64,000 nucleotides of DNA from Pseudomonas sp. TH15 (GCF_016651105.1 NZ_JAEKEL010000001.1:3772001-3836000); one strand, 5' to 3'; positions 24,488 through 33,877 are shown, counted from the stretch's first letter. The notes: generated by a model from the sequence alone, not told the origin. Made by a program: numbers and translations.

Positions 24488-25084
24488 TTATTTCTTCATG
24501 ATCGAGGTGAAGAGGTCGGACTCGAGGAAATTGTGCAACCACGCCTGCAACCGCAGGAAAGGCGTCTGCCCGAACCAGTCCCGATCCACGTGCGCGAACT
24601 GCCTCACAAACGGCATCAACGCGACATCTGCCAAGCTTAGGTGCCCGGCGAGCAAGTAGTCTCGGCCCTCTAGCAATTCATCCAGCTTACGCAAGAACAC
24701 CTCACCCTCAGCCCGATAATGTTCCATCGGTTGCTCGGGATAGCGTTCGGCGTACTTGTAGTGATTCAAATGCACCTTGAACACCTGATCGTTTTCTTCG
24801 ATCAGTTCAGCAATGCGTTGCTGCCCGGCGGGGTCATCCTTGAGCAACCAATCCTCAGGATCGTTCTGCGCCAACGCCCAGTGCATGATCGCAAGACTCT
24901 CATCAATCACCCGACCATCAACCTCCAGCACCGGCACCGTGCCCTTGCTCGACAGCGCGAGCATCTCGGCCGGTTTTGCCTTCAGGCTGACCTCGACAAT
25001 CTGCACTTCAACCCCGCAATAACGCAGTGCCATGCGAGCGCGCATGGCGTAGGGGCAGCGGCGGAAGGAATAGAGCGTGGTCAT
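24488..25084 (-). CDS. Glutathione S-transferase family protein
   Basis: 198 residues: thioredoxin-like N-domain with CPYAMRARMAL (Cys about residue 10) and the glutathione-binding GTVPVLEVDGRVIDESLAI segment (cis-Pro then Glu-Ser), followed by a helical C-domain. Probably cytosolic conjugation or disulfide-linked chemistry. Start overlaps the sbcC stop as ATGA, so it is the last gene of the sbcD-sbcC-gst unit. Confidence 0.92.
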   Translation of the reverse strand: MTTLYSFRRCPYAMRARMALRYCGVEVQIVEVSLKAKPAEMLALSSKGTVPVLEVDGRVIDESLAIMHWALAQNDPEDWLLKDDPAGQQRIAELIEENDQVFKVHLNHYKYAERYPEQPMEHYRAEGEVFLRKLDELLEGRDYLLAGHLSLADVALMPFVRQFAHVDRDWFGQTPFLRLQAWLHNFLESDLFTSIMKK

Positions 25085-28000
25085 TTCACCTCCAGGGTGC
25101 TCAGGCCATTGCCCTGACGGCGGACCTGAATCTGCACCGGAATCCGCTCATGCATTTCCTGTACGTGTGAGATCACTGCGACCTTGCGGCCCTGCGCCTG
25201 CAAGCCGTCGAGGGCGTCCATGGCCAGTTGCAGGGATTCCGGATCGAGGCTGCCGAAGCCTTCGTCGATGAACAGCGATTCGATTTTCAGTGTGCTCGAC
25301 GCCATCGACGCCAAGCCGAGCGCCAATGCCAATGACACCAGGAACGTTTCGCCGCCGGACAACGAATGCACCGAGCGCAGTTCGTCGCCCATCTCGGTGT
25401 CCATTACCAGCAAGCCGAGCATGCTGCCACCGCGTTTCAGGCGATAGCGCCGCACCAGTTGCCGCAACTGCACGTTAGCGTGATGCACCAACAGGTCGAG
25501 GTTGTAGGCCTGGGCGATCTTGCGGAAGGTGTCGCCGGTGGCCGAGCCGATCAAGGCATTCAAACGTGCCCAACGCTGGTACTCGGTGTAGGCGTCGGCG
25601 ATTTGCTGGGCCAACGCCTGATTGGCATTCTGCCGGCGCTGATCCTCGGCCTGTTCGGCGCGCAGTTCGGCGCAGCGATGTTCGCTGGCGGCGAATAGGT
25701 TTTGCAGTTCCGCGAGCGCGGTTGCCAGTTGCTCGGCGTCGAGGTTGCCGTTGTGTTGCGCTTGATGCTTGAGCAAGCGCTCATCGCGCTCCTGCAACAG
25801 CACCTTGGCTTGTTCGATGGCTTTTTCGCTGAGCTGCAATTGCTGGCGCAGTTCACTGACCTGTTGATCGTCGACACTGAGCAACGCTTCCAGTCCACCG
25901 TCATCCAGCTCCGGATGCCGCGCGCGCCAGTCAGCAATCTTGCCGCTCAGTTCGCGGTCTTCAGTTTCCAGCGCTTCGGAGCGTTCTTGCTGCGCCTTGA
26001 GTTCAGCAGCCAGTTGCACCAATCGCGTGCGCACGGCTTGCAGTTCCTGATTGGCCGCAGCCTCGGCATGGCGTGCCTGTTCGACGGCTTGATCAAGTTG
26101 CTGCTGCCACTGTTCGGCGCTGCTGTGCTCGCCGAGCAATTGCGCCAGTTTCTGCTGGCAAGCCTGTTGCTGCTCGGCCAGCACGATGAACTGCTGTTGT
26201 GCGGTTTCCAACTGTTGGACGCGATTCAGCTGTTGATACTGCTCTTTCTCCAGCGTCTGCTGGCGCTGTTGCTGTTCGCCGAGTTCGTCGCGCTGCTGGT
26301 CCAGTTGTTCCAGACGCTGGGCGATTTGCCGGTCGAGCTGCATGAAGGTCGCGGCCGGCTCGTTGCGCAACGCGTCCAACGTATCGGCCGGAAGCAGCGT
26401 GCTGAACGCCGTCAGTTCTTCGTCCAGCCGCTGACGATCACTGCTTAACGCCTGCTGCTGAGTGCTCAGGTGTTGGGTCGCCTGCTGGTGCGCGGTTTCC
26501 GCCTGACGCAATTGTTGCGCCAGGCGCGCGGCATCCTGTTGCAGGGTGAGCAGGGCGTTCTGGCGTTGTTCGTCCTGAGTGATGCTCTGGTTCAACTGTT
26601 CGTTCTGGCGCAGCAGCCAAGCGTCGCGCTTGTCGGCGTGCTGATTCAGCAACTGCGCGGACAACGGATGCGCGTCGAGGCTCGGCGCGAGGGCCTGTTG
26701 CTGACTCGCCAATTGTTCCTGCTGTTGCAGCAACTCTTTTTGCTGAGCAATGACAGCCCCCACGTCGGCGCGCAGTTCGCTGAGCTTTTCCTTGAGTTGA
26801 TCGACGACTTGCTGCGCATTGGCTTGCTCGCTTTCGTCGTGGCGACCGAGGCTTTGCAGCAATGCTTCCGGCTGATGGTAGGGGTGCTCGTTGCTGCCGC
26901 ACACCGGGCATGGCTGGTCATCCTGCAACTGCTCACGCAACTCTTCGACACTGGCACTGCGCGCCAGGCGTTGGCGCTCAAGCAGTTCGCGGGTGACGTT
27001 GAGGGTTTGCTCGGCGATGGTCAGTTCGGCTTTGCTTTTCACGCCGTCCTGGGTCAGGCGCTCACGTTGCTGCTGAGCGCTGAGCTGGCGTTGTTGCAGT
27101 TCGGCGCCGCGCTTGTCCAACTCCTGCTGAGTGGCCCACAGGCGCGACAGGTCTTCGAAGGCGCGCAATTGTTTGCGGTTGTCTTGCAACAGCGTGCCAA
27201 GGATGCCGATCTGTTCAGCAACGGCGTCGGGTTCGGCGCCGGCCTCGTTGAACAGCACTTCAAGTTGCTGCTTCTGCGCGGTCAACTCCTCGGCGCTGCG
27301 AGTGGCGTTTTGTTCGAGGTTCGCCAGTTCGGCCTGCCCCTTGTTCAGCCGATTGCCGATCAACATCAATTGCTGGAGACGATCGCGATAGGCATTCCAG
27401 GCGTCGCTTAGCGGCGCCAGATGGGCGCTTTGTTCCAGCTCGGTGGCGATGCGTTGCAAGCGTTCGGCGACCTGGCCCTGCTTTTCCTGCAAAGTTTGAA
27501 TGGCGCTCTGGCCATCGGTACAGGCCTGCTGCGCATTGGCTCTGGCTTCAGCACAAGCGGCGACGTCCCTGGCCAGGCGGGCGAGGGTGCTTTGCTCTTC
27601 AAAGGCCTGACGCAGCAGCGGTGCGTTTTCGTTTTGTCTTTGTTGCGCGTCGGTCAGTGCGACTTTCGCGGCATCGAGAGTCTGCTCAAGCTGCGTCTGG
27701 CGTTCAGTCAATTCGGCGTGCTGCCGGGTGTGCTCGGCAATCTGCGCCGCCAGCGGCGTGAGCTGCGCGGTGAGTTCAGTTTTGCGTGCAAATTGATGCC
27801 GCTGCGGCGCCAGTTGCTCCAGGCGCGTCAGCTTCAGCCGTTCGCCGGCCAGACTCTCCCAGTGTTGCTGGGCCGATTGCAGTTGTTCGTTGGCGCTCTG
27901 TTGGTCGTCCTGCAACTGGCGCAGGTTCTTCAGCCAGGTGTGTTGCTCTTCAAGTTGCTTGAGTTGCGCTTGCTGGGTCTTGAGTTGCTGCTGGGCTTCG

Positions 28001-28722
28001 TTGAAGCGCTCATCCAGCTCGGCGCGCGCCTCGGGGGACAACGGCGTGACGCCGGTGGCCTGATCCTGCAACAGTTTGTGGGCCTCGCGAGCCTCTTTGG
28101 TCTTGTCGAACGCCCGGCGACCCAAGCGCGTGTAGAGCGCAGTGTCGGTGAGTTTTTCCAGCAGTTCACTGCGGTCGTTGTCGTCCGCCTTGAGAAAGGC
28201 GCTGAACTCACTCTGGGCCAGCAGCACGGCGCGGGTGAACTGTTCAAAGTTCAGGCCCAACGCGGCTTCGAGCTGAGTCTTGTAGTCGCCTTTCTGGCTG
28301 GCCAGCAGCTGATCCTGATCGATATCGCGCAGGCTTTGGCGACTGGCTTGCAGCTTGCCGCCAGCCTTTTCCCGAGCGCGATTGGCTTCCCAGCGCGCCC
28401 GGTAGCGGCGGCCGTCGATGCCGACGAAATCCACTTCGGCATAACCTTCGCCGGTGCCACGACGCAGCAGGGTGCGCGGGTCGCCGGTGCCGATTTCGCC
28501 GTCAGCGTCCGGCACTTTGGCGTCGCGCCCAGTGTTGTTCAGGCGCGGCACGGCGCCAAACAACGCCAGGCACAAGGCGTCGAGCAAGGTGCTTTTGCCG
28601 GCGCCGGTCGGCCCGGTAATGGCGAACAGTCCAGCGCTGGCCAACGGCTCGGCGGTGAAGTCGATTTCAAAAGGCCCGGCCAGCGAGGCGAGGTTTTTCA
28701 GGCGGATCGCGAGGATCTTCAT
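25081..28722 (-). CDS. sbcC: Exonuclease SbcC (SMC-like ATPase subunit)
   Basis: 1213 residues. Walker A ITGPTGAGKSTLLDALCLA near residue 35; two long Gln/Glu/Leu-rich coiled coils; zinc hook CPVCGSNEHP near residue 605 that joins two SbcC molecules; C-terminal signature LSGGETFLVSLALALGLAS and Walker B SLFIDEGFGSLD. With SbcD it forms the Mre11-Rad50-type nuclease that removes hairpins and DNA-end blocks, relevant to the many palindromic repeats in this genome. Start overlaps the sbcD stop (ATGA). Confidence 0.97.
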   Translation of the reverse strand: MKILAIRLKNLASLAGPFEIDFTAEPLASAGLFAITGPTGAGKSTLLDALCLALFGAVPRLNNTGRDAKVPDADGEIGTGDPRTLLRRGTGEGYAEVDFVGIDGRRYRARWEANRAREKAGGKLQASRQSLRDIDQDQLLASQKGDYKTQLEAALGLNFEQFTRAVLLAQSEFSAFLKADDNDRSELLEKLTDTALYTRLGRRAFDKTKEAREAHKLLQDQATGVTPLSPEARAELDERFNEAQQQLKTQQAQLKQLEEQHTWLKNLRQLQDDQQSANEQLQSAQQHWESLAGERLKLTRLEQLAPQRHQFARKTELTAQLTPLAAQIAEHTRQHAELTERQTQLEQTLDAAKVALTDAQQRQNENAPLLRQAFEEQSTLARLARDVAACAEARANAQQACTDGQSAIQTLQEKQGQVAERLQRIATELEQSAHLAPLSDAWNAYRDRLQQLMLIGNRLNKGQAELANLEQNATRSAEELTAQKQQLEVLFNEAGAEPDAVAEQIGILGTLLQDNRKQLRAFEDLSRLWATQQELDKRGAELQQRQLSAQQQRERLTQDGVKSKAELTIAEQTLNVTRELLERQRLARSASVEELREQLQDDQPCPVCGSNEHPYHQPEALLQSLGRHDESEQANAQQVVDQLKEKLSELRADVGAVIAQQKELLQQQEQLASQQQALAPSLDAHPLSAQLLNQHADKRDAWLLRQNEQLNQSITQDEQRQNALLTLQQDAARLAQQLRQAETAHQQATQHLSTQQQALSSDRQRLDEELTAFSTLLPADTLDALRNEPAATFMQLDRQIAQRLEQLDQQRDELGEQQQRQQTLEKEQYQQLNRVQQLETAQQQFIVLAEQQQACQQKLAQLLGEHSSAEQWQQQLDQAVEQARHAEAAANQELQAVRTRLVQLAAELKAQQERSEALETEDRELSGKIADWRARHPELDDGGLEALLSVDDQQVSELRQQLQLSEKAIEQAKVLLQERDERLLKHQAQHNGNLDAEQLATALAELQNLFAASEHRCAELRAEQAEDQRRQNANQALAQQIADAYTEYQRWARLNALIGSATGDTFRKIAQAYNLDLLVHHANVQLRQLVRRYRLKRGGSMLGLLVMDTEMGDELRSVHSLSGGETFLVSLALALGLASMASSTLKIESLFIDEGFGSLDPESLQLAMDALDGLQAQGRKVAVISHVQEMHERIPVQIQVRRQGNGLSTLEVK

Positions 28723-29963
28723 GGTTGTTCGCTCTCCATCTGCACGTCTTGCAGCAACTCGGCAAAGTCCTTGAGGGTTTGCTCATCGACCTCGCTGCCG
28801 TAGTTGTCCTGCCAGGCGCGGCTGAACAGTTCCTGAGGCGAAAGTTGATCGAGTTCGATCAGCGTGGTGCCGTCATCGGCGCCATCTTTACCGCCGTTGC
28901 CGGCGTACTCGGCGGCGATCCGCACCAGTCGTACAGCCTTGCCTTGCAGGGCGGTTTCGACTTGATGACGCAGATCCGGTTGCGGCTCGTCGAGGCGCAC
29001 CCGCACTTCCAGCCACGGCTGGCGCTGGAGGTCTTCCAGCAGATCAATGTTTGGCAAGTCGGCCAGTTGCAGGAGGATTTCCGCCAATGGCGCAGGGCCG
29101 ACGCGTTGCAGATTGACCGCCCGCGGGATCAGTTTCGGTTCGACGCTGACCAGGGTTTCGCCATCGAGGGTGATGTCGAGAATCTGATGCTGATAGTTGA
29201 TCTCGGAGAACGACAACGGAATTGGCGAGCCGCTGTAGCGAATCCGCTCTTCACCGTTGACCTTCTGCGGCTTGTGCAAGTGACCGAGGGCGACGTAGCT
29301 GATGCTCGGCCCGAACAGGCTGGCGGGCAGCGCTTCGGCGTTACCGATAATCAGGCTACGCTCGGAGTCTTCCGACACCGAGCCGCCCGCCATGTGCGCG
29401 TGGCTGATGGCGATCAAGGCCTGACCTGGCTTGCGCTTGGCGTTCGCCGCTTCGATCAGCCATTCATGCACCTGGCCAATACCGCGCAAGTAGTTGTCGC
29501 CCAAATGCGCACCAGTCACCTCGGCAGGCCGCAGGAACGGCAGCGCCAGGCACCAACCGGCAATCTCGCCGCTGGCGTCCGGCAGCGGCAGCAACAGGCG
29601 CTCGGCATCGAGTTGACCGTCATCAAGCCACAACACCCGGCCCAACGCGTGGGTGCGCAATCGGCGCATCAACGGTGCGGGCAGTTCAATTCGCGAGCCG
29701 GAGTCATGATTGCCGGCGATCATCACGATCGTCAGCGACGGCTGCTGCTCATGGGCGCTGACGATAAAGTCGTAGAGGCGTTCCTGGGCGGTGACCGGCG
29801 GGTTGACCGTGTCAAAGATATCGCCGGCAATCAGCAGCACGTCGGGCTGGTCCAGCTTTAGCTGGCGCAACAGCCACTCGAGGAAACAACCGTGCTCGAA
29901 ATCGCGGTCCTGGCCGTGCAGGTTCTGCCCAAGGTGCCAGTCGGAGGTGTGGAACAGACGCAA
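28719..29963 (-). CDS. sbcD: Exonuclease SbcD (Mre11-type nuclease subunit)
   Basis: 414 residues of the calcineurin-like phosphoesterase fold. Metal ligands are in HTSDWHLGQ, IAGDIFDTVNPP, IAGNHDSGSR, ISHAHMAGG and ALGHLHKPQ, all intact. C-terminal capping region (from ~260) ends with an acidic SbcC-binding tail. First gene of the sbcD-sbcC-gst operon. Confidence 0.97.
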   Translation of the reverse strand: MRLFHTSDWHLGQNLHGQDRDFEHGCFLEWLLRQLKLDQPDVLLIAGDIFDTVNPPVTAQERLYDFIVSAHEQQPSLTIVMIAGNHDSGSRIELPAPLMRRLRTHALGRVLWLDDGQLDAERLLLPLPDASGEIAGWCLALPFLRPAEVTGAHLGDNYLRGIGQVHEWLIEAANAKRKPGQALIAISHAHMAGGSVSEDSERSLIIGNAEALPASLFGPSISYVALGHLHKPQKVNGEERIRYSGSPIPLSFSEINYQHQILDITLDGETLVSVEPKLIPRAVNLQRVGPAPLAEILLQLADLPNIDLLEDLQRQPWLEVRVRLDEPQPDLRHQVETALQGKAVRLVRIAAEYAGNGGKDGADDGTTLIELDQLSPQELFSRAWQDNYGSEVDEQTLKDFAELLQDVQMESEQP

Positions 29964-30231
29964 GGTGGACTCCGCAACAATTAAAGAGGTGATGGCCGCG
30001 AGGAAGTGAAGGGCGGCGAAAGAGGGGAGAGTTTACAGATTATTGCGAGCGGAGGGCTTGTCCGGAAGGTGAAGGCCATGATTTCGGTGAGCCCATTAAT
30101 TGACGACCCAACGCCGATTACCTACCATCGAGCCACTATATTGATATCATTTTGCGGGCGGGCGATTTGTCGGGCTTCAACCTCCACGCCACGATAGCTC
30201 ACACAGGGATATAGAGTTTGGAGCAAGTGCA

Positions 30232-30729
30232 ATGAAACGGGTCAATTCGATACCTTCTGTTACTGACACCCAAGCGTATGGTTCCTGGAAAAACCAATGG
30301 TCGAGTCAGGAAAGTCTGGATGTTCATTCGTATATCTTTGACCAATGCAGGCCCGACCATGTTTTGTTGTTTTCCAAGATGTTCTTCCCGGACTTTGTGG
30401 TCGCCAAGGGTGGGGTATTTTTAGAGCGAAATTTTTCAAATGAAGTGTTTGACGGGTGTTTTGGCCTGGCCTCCGGTGATCTTCCAAAGACTGAGCAGTT
30501 ATTGAATGTTGTGAGGATTTATGACGTTTTTGGCCAGGGTGCCAGTGATGTTTCGGATGATGTATTTCTTCAGTTGTGCAATGTGATTGGTTTTGCGTGG
30601 CGCATGGTGCTGAAAGAGAAGTTTCCAGAGAAGGTGTTCTGTGTCGAGGTGTCGAACTCAGAGCAGAACTATGGACCGGATATTACTTTCTACCAGGTTG
30701 GGCCATCGAGTTTGGGAGTCGGAACATGA
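30232..30729 (+). CDS. Hypothetical protein, immunity-like
   Basis: 165 residues, ATG with TTTGGAGCAAGTGCA upstream. Soluble, acidic, aromatic-rich, no signal peptide: the profile of single-domain immunity proteins of polymorphic toxins. The lower GC and AT-ending codons differ from sbcD and batD. First gene of a rightward run of small orphan genes and overlapped (ATGA) by the next. No specific family recognised; the immunity role is inference from profile and neighbours. Confidence 0.7.
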   Translation: MKRVNSIPSVTDTQAYGSWKNQWSSQESLDVHSYIFDQCRPDHVLLFSKMFFPDFVVAKGGVFLERNFSNEVFDGCFGLASGDLPKTEQLLNVVRIYDVFGQGASDVSDDVFLQLCNVIGFAWRMVLKEKFPEKVFCVEVSNSEQNYGPDITFYQVGPSSLGVGT

Positions 30730-30863
30730 GACTTCAGGATGTGGAGCAAGAGCCGGATTTTTATGGGACTTCGAGAAAACTCTCGTCTTTGGATGAGTGG
30801 CATTTGTCCGTGCGCGATACACCCTTGCAGTCCTGGTGCCTGGCGGAGTGGCGTGATGCTTGA
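30726..30863 (+). CDS. Short hypothetical protein (45 residues), coupled to upstream gene
   Basis: ATGA overlap with the preceding gene. The product (begins MRLQDVEQEPDFYG, ends LAEWRDA) is polar with Trp residues and no membrane span; it may be a remnant of a larger immunity protein or a small partner. Confidence 0.5.
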   Translation: MRLQDVEQEPDFYGTSRKLSSLDEWHLSVRDTPLQSWCLAEWRDA

Positions 30864-30872
30864 GGGAAGTGT

Positions 30873-31334
30873 GTGAAACTTAACAGTGAAATGGAGCAAA
30901 TGCTCGCTCGTGTGGGGTGCGCTTCTCTGGGCGGCGAATTGGCGGATATCGCAAGGTCCGGTTTCGTGGAACGGGATGGCTGTGTTTTTCTGACGAGTCT
31001 GGTGAGCTTCCAGAAGCATGTAAGCCTGAAGAGTTTCCCAGATAGAACGGGATGATGTTTCGTTAATTCAATCCATACCGATGATTATGTAAACGCTGAT
31101 TTTTTGGCATGCGCGCTCTCGTACTTGTCTTTAGTGTTTGAGGCGTGGAACAAGTCAGGTCTGCCGGGAGTTCTGCAGGGAGCCATTTCGGGTGACGAAT
31201 TCGATGCGATGGTGAAGTTTCATCTGCTGCGCCCAGGGGAAACCTGGCTGAGCGATGACCTCGAGGGGTATGAGGAAGCAGTGCTTACCGTTGAATCGAG
31301 TGACGAGGCGTTTCTTGAGACATATGGGGTATGA
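30873..31334 (+). pseudogene. Immunity-like gene split by an in-frame TGA
   Basis: GTG start with GAGGGAAGT upstream. One reading frame covers 153 codons but has a TGA at 31053-31055 (after KSFPDRTG). The frame is open on both sides: MKLNSEMEQMLARVGCASLG... before and NSIHTDDYVNADFLACALSY... after. The second half has no good start of its own, so this is most simply a small cytoplasmic-protein gene killed by a nonsense mutation. The family is not named, but the composition matches its immunity-like neighbours. Confidence 0.65.
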
Positions 31335-31427
31335 AAATCTAACGACGGCTTGGGTGCTCAAAGAACTGGAAGCCCAGTCAGAATTGGCAGCCAGCTTTCC
31401 ACCTGGATTTTGGGTTACGCTGAGAGG

Positions 31428-31611
31428 ATGGCCAAAGTTCGCGAGTGGCTGGATCTGGTGGGGGAATATGGATTGGCCTACGAATTGTTGGTGTCCCTGC
31501 TCGATAGTTTGACTTCAAGCTGTCCGGCAAGGCTGCAATAAAATTATTAGATGAGTGGGGCTTTATTTTGGTTTCAAGTGCGAAGGTGAGGAAAGCTTGC
31601 CCAAGGTGTGA
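31428..31611 (+). pseudogene. Small immunity-like gene with two single-base frameshifts
   Basis: Starts MAKVREWLDLVGEYGLAYEL. Joining frames after one missing base near 31510 gives DFKLSGKAAIKLL, and after a second near 31556 gives VGLYFGFKCEGEESLPKV followed by TGA at 31609. The spliced reading resembles a short helical protein that typically trails toxin-immunity modules. As written it cannot make the full product. Confidence 0.55.
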
Positions 31612-31801
31612 GCAGGACTACATCGCGCATGTCCGAATCAAGACTACTGGTACAGAGCTGTTTCTGTGCCCGGAGTGTGATGCTACCTGGTTTGGAGTGG
31701 AGGCTATCGGGGTTGAGCCTTACTTTGACTACGGGATCTATGTGACACGTCTCGGTCTTTCAACTCTCTGGGGGAGTTGGAGATTCTTTCGGAAGCGGTA
31801 G
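31586..31801 (+). CDS. Zinc-ribbon-like small protein, immunity-associated
   Basis: 71 residues from a GTG at 31586 (a TTG at 31568 is an alternative). Two CxxC knuckles, CPRC and CPEC, about 28 residues apart indicate a bound zinc. The C-terminal half is aromatic (YFDYGIYVTRLGLSTLWGSW). It overlaps the end of the preceding decayed gene. Function unknown. Confidence 0.6.
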   Translation: MRKACPRCEQDYIAHVRIKTTGTELFLCPECDATWFGVEAIGVEPYFDYGIYVTRLGLSTLWGSWRFFRKR

Positions 31802-31833
31802 TAATCGATCAATAACTCGAAAGGCTTTAATGA

Positions 31834-32256
31834 ATGAGCATTGATTTTGACTTGCGCGGCCCTCGAGACCTTGGGCTGATTCGCGCAGGTATGACCCGTG
31901 ACGATGCGAGGTCGGCCCTCGAAAGCCCCTTTGACGAGTTTTTGAAAAGTCCGGGTTCCGTTGTCCCGACCGACGCATATGATGATTTGGGACTTCATGT
32001 CTACTTCGATGATGCCTTGATGGTCGTCGGTGTAGAGTTTTTGAAATGGGCCCAATTCACCTGGCGCGGTCAGCGACTGGCAGGCGAAGAGGTACTTGTC
32101 GTTCAGCTGTTCCTGACGGGGCAAGGTGAGTTACTGGTTTTCAATAACTCAGGCTTCAACGTGGAGCGTTTGGGGCTGCGGTTCTACGCACCTGATATCG
32201 GTGAGGAAGGCGCCATCGTCGAGGCTGTTTATGTGGACTTTACCGGCGTCGACTGA
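31834..32256 (+). CDS. Hypothetical protein, immunity-like
   Basis: 140 residues, acidic, beta-rich (GLIRAGMTRDDARSALE; GLHVYFDDALMVVGVEF; LGLRFYAPD). No signal peptide. The GMTRDDARSAL element followed by strands is common in small bacterial immunity-type proteins. ATG with AAGG nine bases upstream. No toxin gene is nearby. Confidence 0.68.
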   Translation: MSIDFDLRGPRDLGLIRAGMTRDDARSALESPFDEFLKSPGSVVPTDAYDDLGLHVYFDDALMVVGVEFLKWAQFTWRGQRLAGEEVLVVQLFLTGQGELLVFNNSGFNVERLGLRFYAPDIGEEGAIVEAVYVDFTGVD

Positions 32257-32267
32257 GCAAAGCCGGG

Positions 32268-32345
32268 GACGATTCTACTTCGGATATAAGGGCGGCAACC
32301 GACTATCCCCCAACAGGATCGTGCACCCGTTCCGCCGCCGGAATA
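32268..32345 (-). pseudogene. Fossil copy of the batD 3' end
   Basis: On the minus strand this stretch reads like the last ~19 codons of batD (ERVHDPVG then a gap, LPPLYPK): acttcggata, ggcggcaacc and ggatcgtgcacccg align with 33868-33925 with a few mismatches and one-base indels. It is not translatable. The rest of 32257-32551 has no gene I can support. Confidence 0.7.
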
Positions 32346-32551
32346 GAACGACTCATCCGCTACAAATGCTCACTTTGCCTCACCTTCTGGCGCAGACCTA
32401 CAGCAAGTGCAGCGTTGATAATCTGCTTGAGGCAGATGTCGATGGCGATAGCTGGAGATTATCCAGTCGGACATGAAAACTGTCCGCACGCTTCTCCTTC
32501 TTTAACAGAAGTCGGCAAGTGGTTCTGTACAGGATGAGCCAGGAGGATAAC

Positions 32552-32776
32552 GTGTTTTTCAAATTTCGCGATGTGGAAATTTGCCGGCGCCACGAAAGTT
32601 ATTTCATCAAGTACGACGCGGGTAATCACGTGGATGTCATGCGTGAGGATGAGATTTCGGAACAGGAAGCGCTGACCGCAGCCACGGGTGAGGAAGCGGT
32701 TATTAAGTTTTTGTTTGAGTTGCAGGAGCGATTGATCCGTGAGGGTGTTGACCCTTATTTTTCAAATATTGAATGA
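32552..32776 (+). CDS. Small hypothetical protein, immunity-like
   Basis: 74 residues from GTG 32552, chosen because a perfect AGGAGG lies six bases upstream; longer in-frame starts lack an RBS. MFFKFRDVEICRRHESYFIKYD then an acidic helix; single small soluble domain. Function unknown; grouped with the orphan immunity-like genes around it. Confidence 0.62.
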   Translation: MFFKFRDVEICRRHESYFIKYDAGNHVDVMREDEISEQEALTAATGEEAVIKFLFELQERLIREGVDPYFSNIE

Positions 32777-32847
32777 TTGAAGATGCTCGGTTAATGAAGG
32801 TTGTCTGTCTAGGTTCTATATAGCGCTATTGTGGGTGGGGAGTAACA

Positions 32848-33240
32848 GTGACTGTTGGCGATTGTGTTGACTTGCGAGGATGGTTGGTAATTATAGATTA
32901 CAGATTGTTTCTTATTCCGGAAAACCACTCGGAAAACTATGAGGAAGGTGATAGGTATGAAATTTCAAAACCGGAGATAATATTTGCTGTTGCAGAGCTA
33001 ATTCTTCCGCTGGCGGGAGGGAAGAGCTTTATATTTCATCGGTCAAAATTGTCGGGGGTTGTGGTAAGCGGTGCTCCGATAAAAATAGATCCAGTGTCTT
33101 TGTCTGTTGAAGAGAGACAGAGCGGATTTGTTTTCATAAACGTTGCAGATGTTTCTCTAGATAAATACAGGGAGCGCTACAAGGCTTTCCTTGAAAAGGG
33201 AAGCTCTGTTAATTCTGATGACTGGATGGACTACGTTTAG
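32848..33240 (+). CDS. Hypothetical protein, immunity-like, AT-rich
   Basis: 130 residues from a GTG at 32848 (GTGGGGAGTAACA upstream). Acidic, beta-rich, one Cys, no membrane span. Codon use is clearly AT-shifted relative to sbcC or batD, so probably acquired. No family recognised. Confidence 0.65.
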   Translation: MTVGDCVDLRGWLVIIDYRLFLIPENHSENYEEGDRYEISKPEIIFAVAELILPLAGGKSFIFHRSKLSGVVVSGAPIKIDPVSLSVEERQSGFVFINVADVSLDKYRERYKAFLEKGSSVNSDDWMDYV

Positions 33241-33300
33241 GCTGCAGGAAACAGAAAAAACCACTTCTCAAAACAGGTCCGTTATCTGTAACGCGTTCTC

Positions 33301-33519
33301 ATGAGCAATAGAAATGCTGTTGTATTGGAAACAGGGGCTCACTTGCCTGAGAGAGACGCTTTGGTCAGTCAGGCATGGGGAAGCGTTCCCGTTTCTTATT
33401 TTCAGGATAGAGAGGTTTTTAGCGATTGCAGTTTTTTGGATTTGAAAGTCAATAAATGGGAAGTCAATCGTGAGTGGAGCAGTAAGCAGAGCTCTGAGCA
33501 GCTGATCAAGTGTGAATAA
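33301..33519 (+). CDS. Short hypothetical protein (72 residues)
   Basis: Open frame beginning MSNRNAVVLETGAHLPER with no convincing RBS. Trp-rich C-terminal half. Could be a truncated remnant; retained because it continues the colinear set of small AT-richer genes. Confidence 0.4.
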   Translation: MSNRNAVVLETGAHLPERDALVSQAWGSVPVSYFQDREVFSDCSFLDLKVNKWEVNREWSSKQSSEQLIKCE

Positions 33520-33539
33520 ATTGGCAGGGGCTAAATAGA

Positions 33540-33877
33540 GTGATCACTGAAAATATAAAAACTACCCAGGAAATTTTCCAGCTGGTCGAAACCGGCGTAG
33601 TTCATGGCTATGATGCGTTTCGTTATGGTGTCGAACTGGGTGAGGATATATTGAGACGCAGCTGTGCGTTGAGAAGGACGGCGTAGAGGCCTAGAACGTC
33701 GAGAACGACATCAACGGCGCGATCATTCTTCGTCTGGTAGGCGAATTACAGGCCAACGCAGTCAAGCGCGGTGAACCCTGGAAGGCTTTTGTTTTCTCCT
33801 ATCGCGAAGGCGAGCAAGTACCAACGAAATTCAACTATCGATTCCGATTTTCCTCAGCTATTTTTTACTTCGGATAA
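33540..33877 (+). pseudogene. Broken YezG/DUF600-like immunity gene
   Basis: GTG at 33540 begins ITENIKTTQEIFQLVETGVV... YDAFRYGVELGEDIL. A frameshift near 33660 moves the reading to VEKDGVEA, a TAG stands at 33692-33694, and the same frame continues NVENDINGAIILRL... AVKRGEPWKAFVFSYREG. The last section resembles YezG-type immunity proteins. The open frame runs into the 3' end of batD on the other strand, marking the junction of the accessory patch with the core operon. Confidence 0.65.

Noticed and set aside
31053..31055. TGA as a selenocysteine codon
   Set aside because: No selenocysteine insertion hairpin seen after the TGA and the protein is not a redox enzyme; nonsense mutation is simpler.
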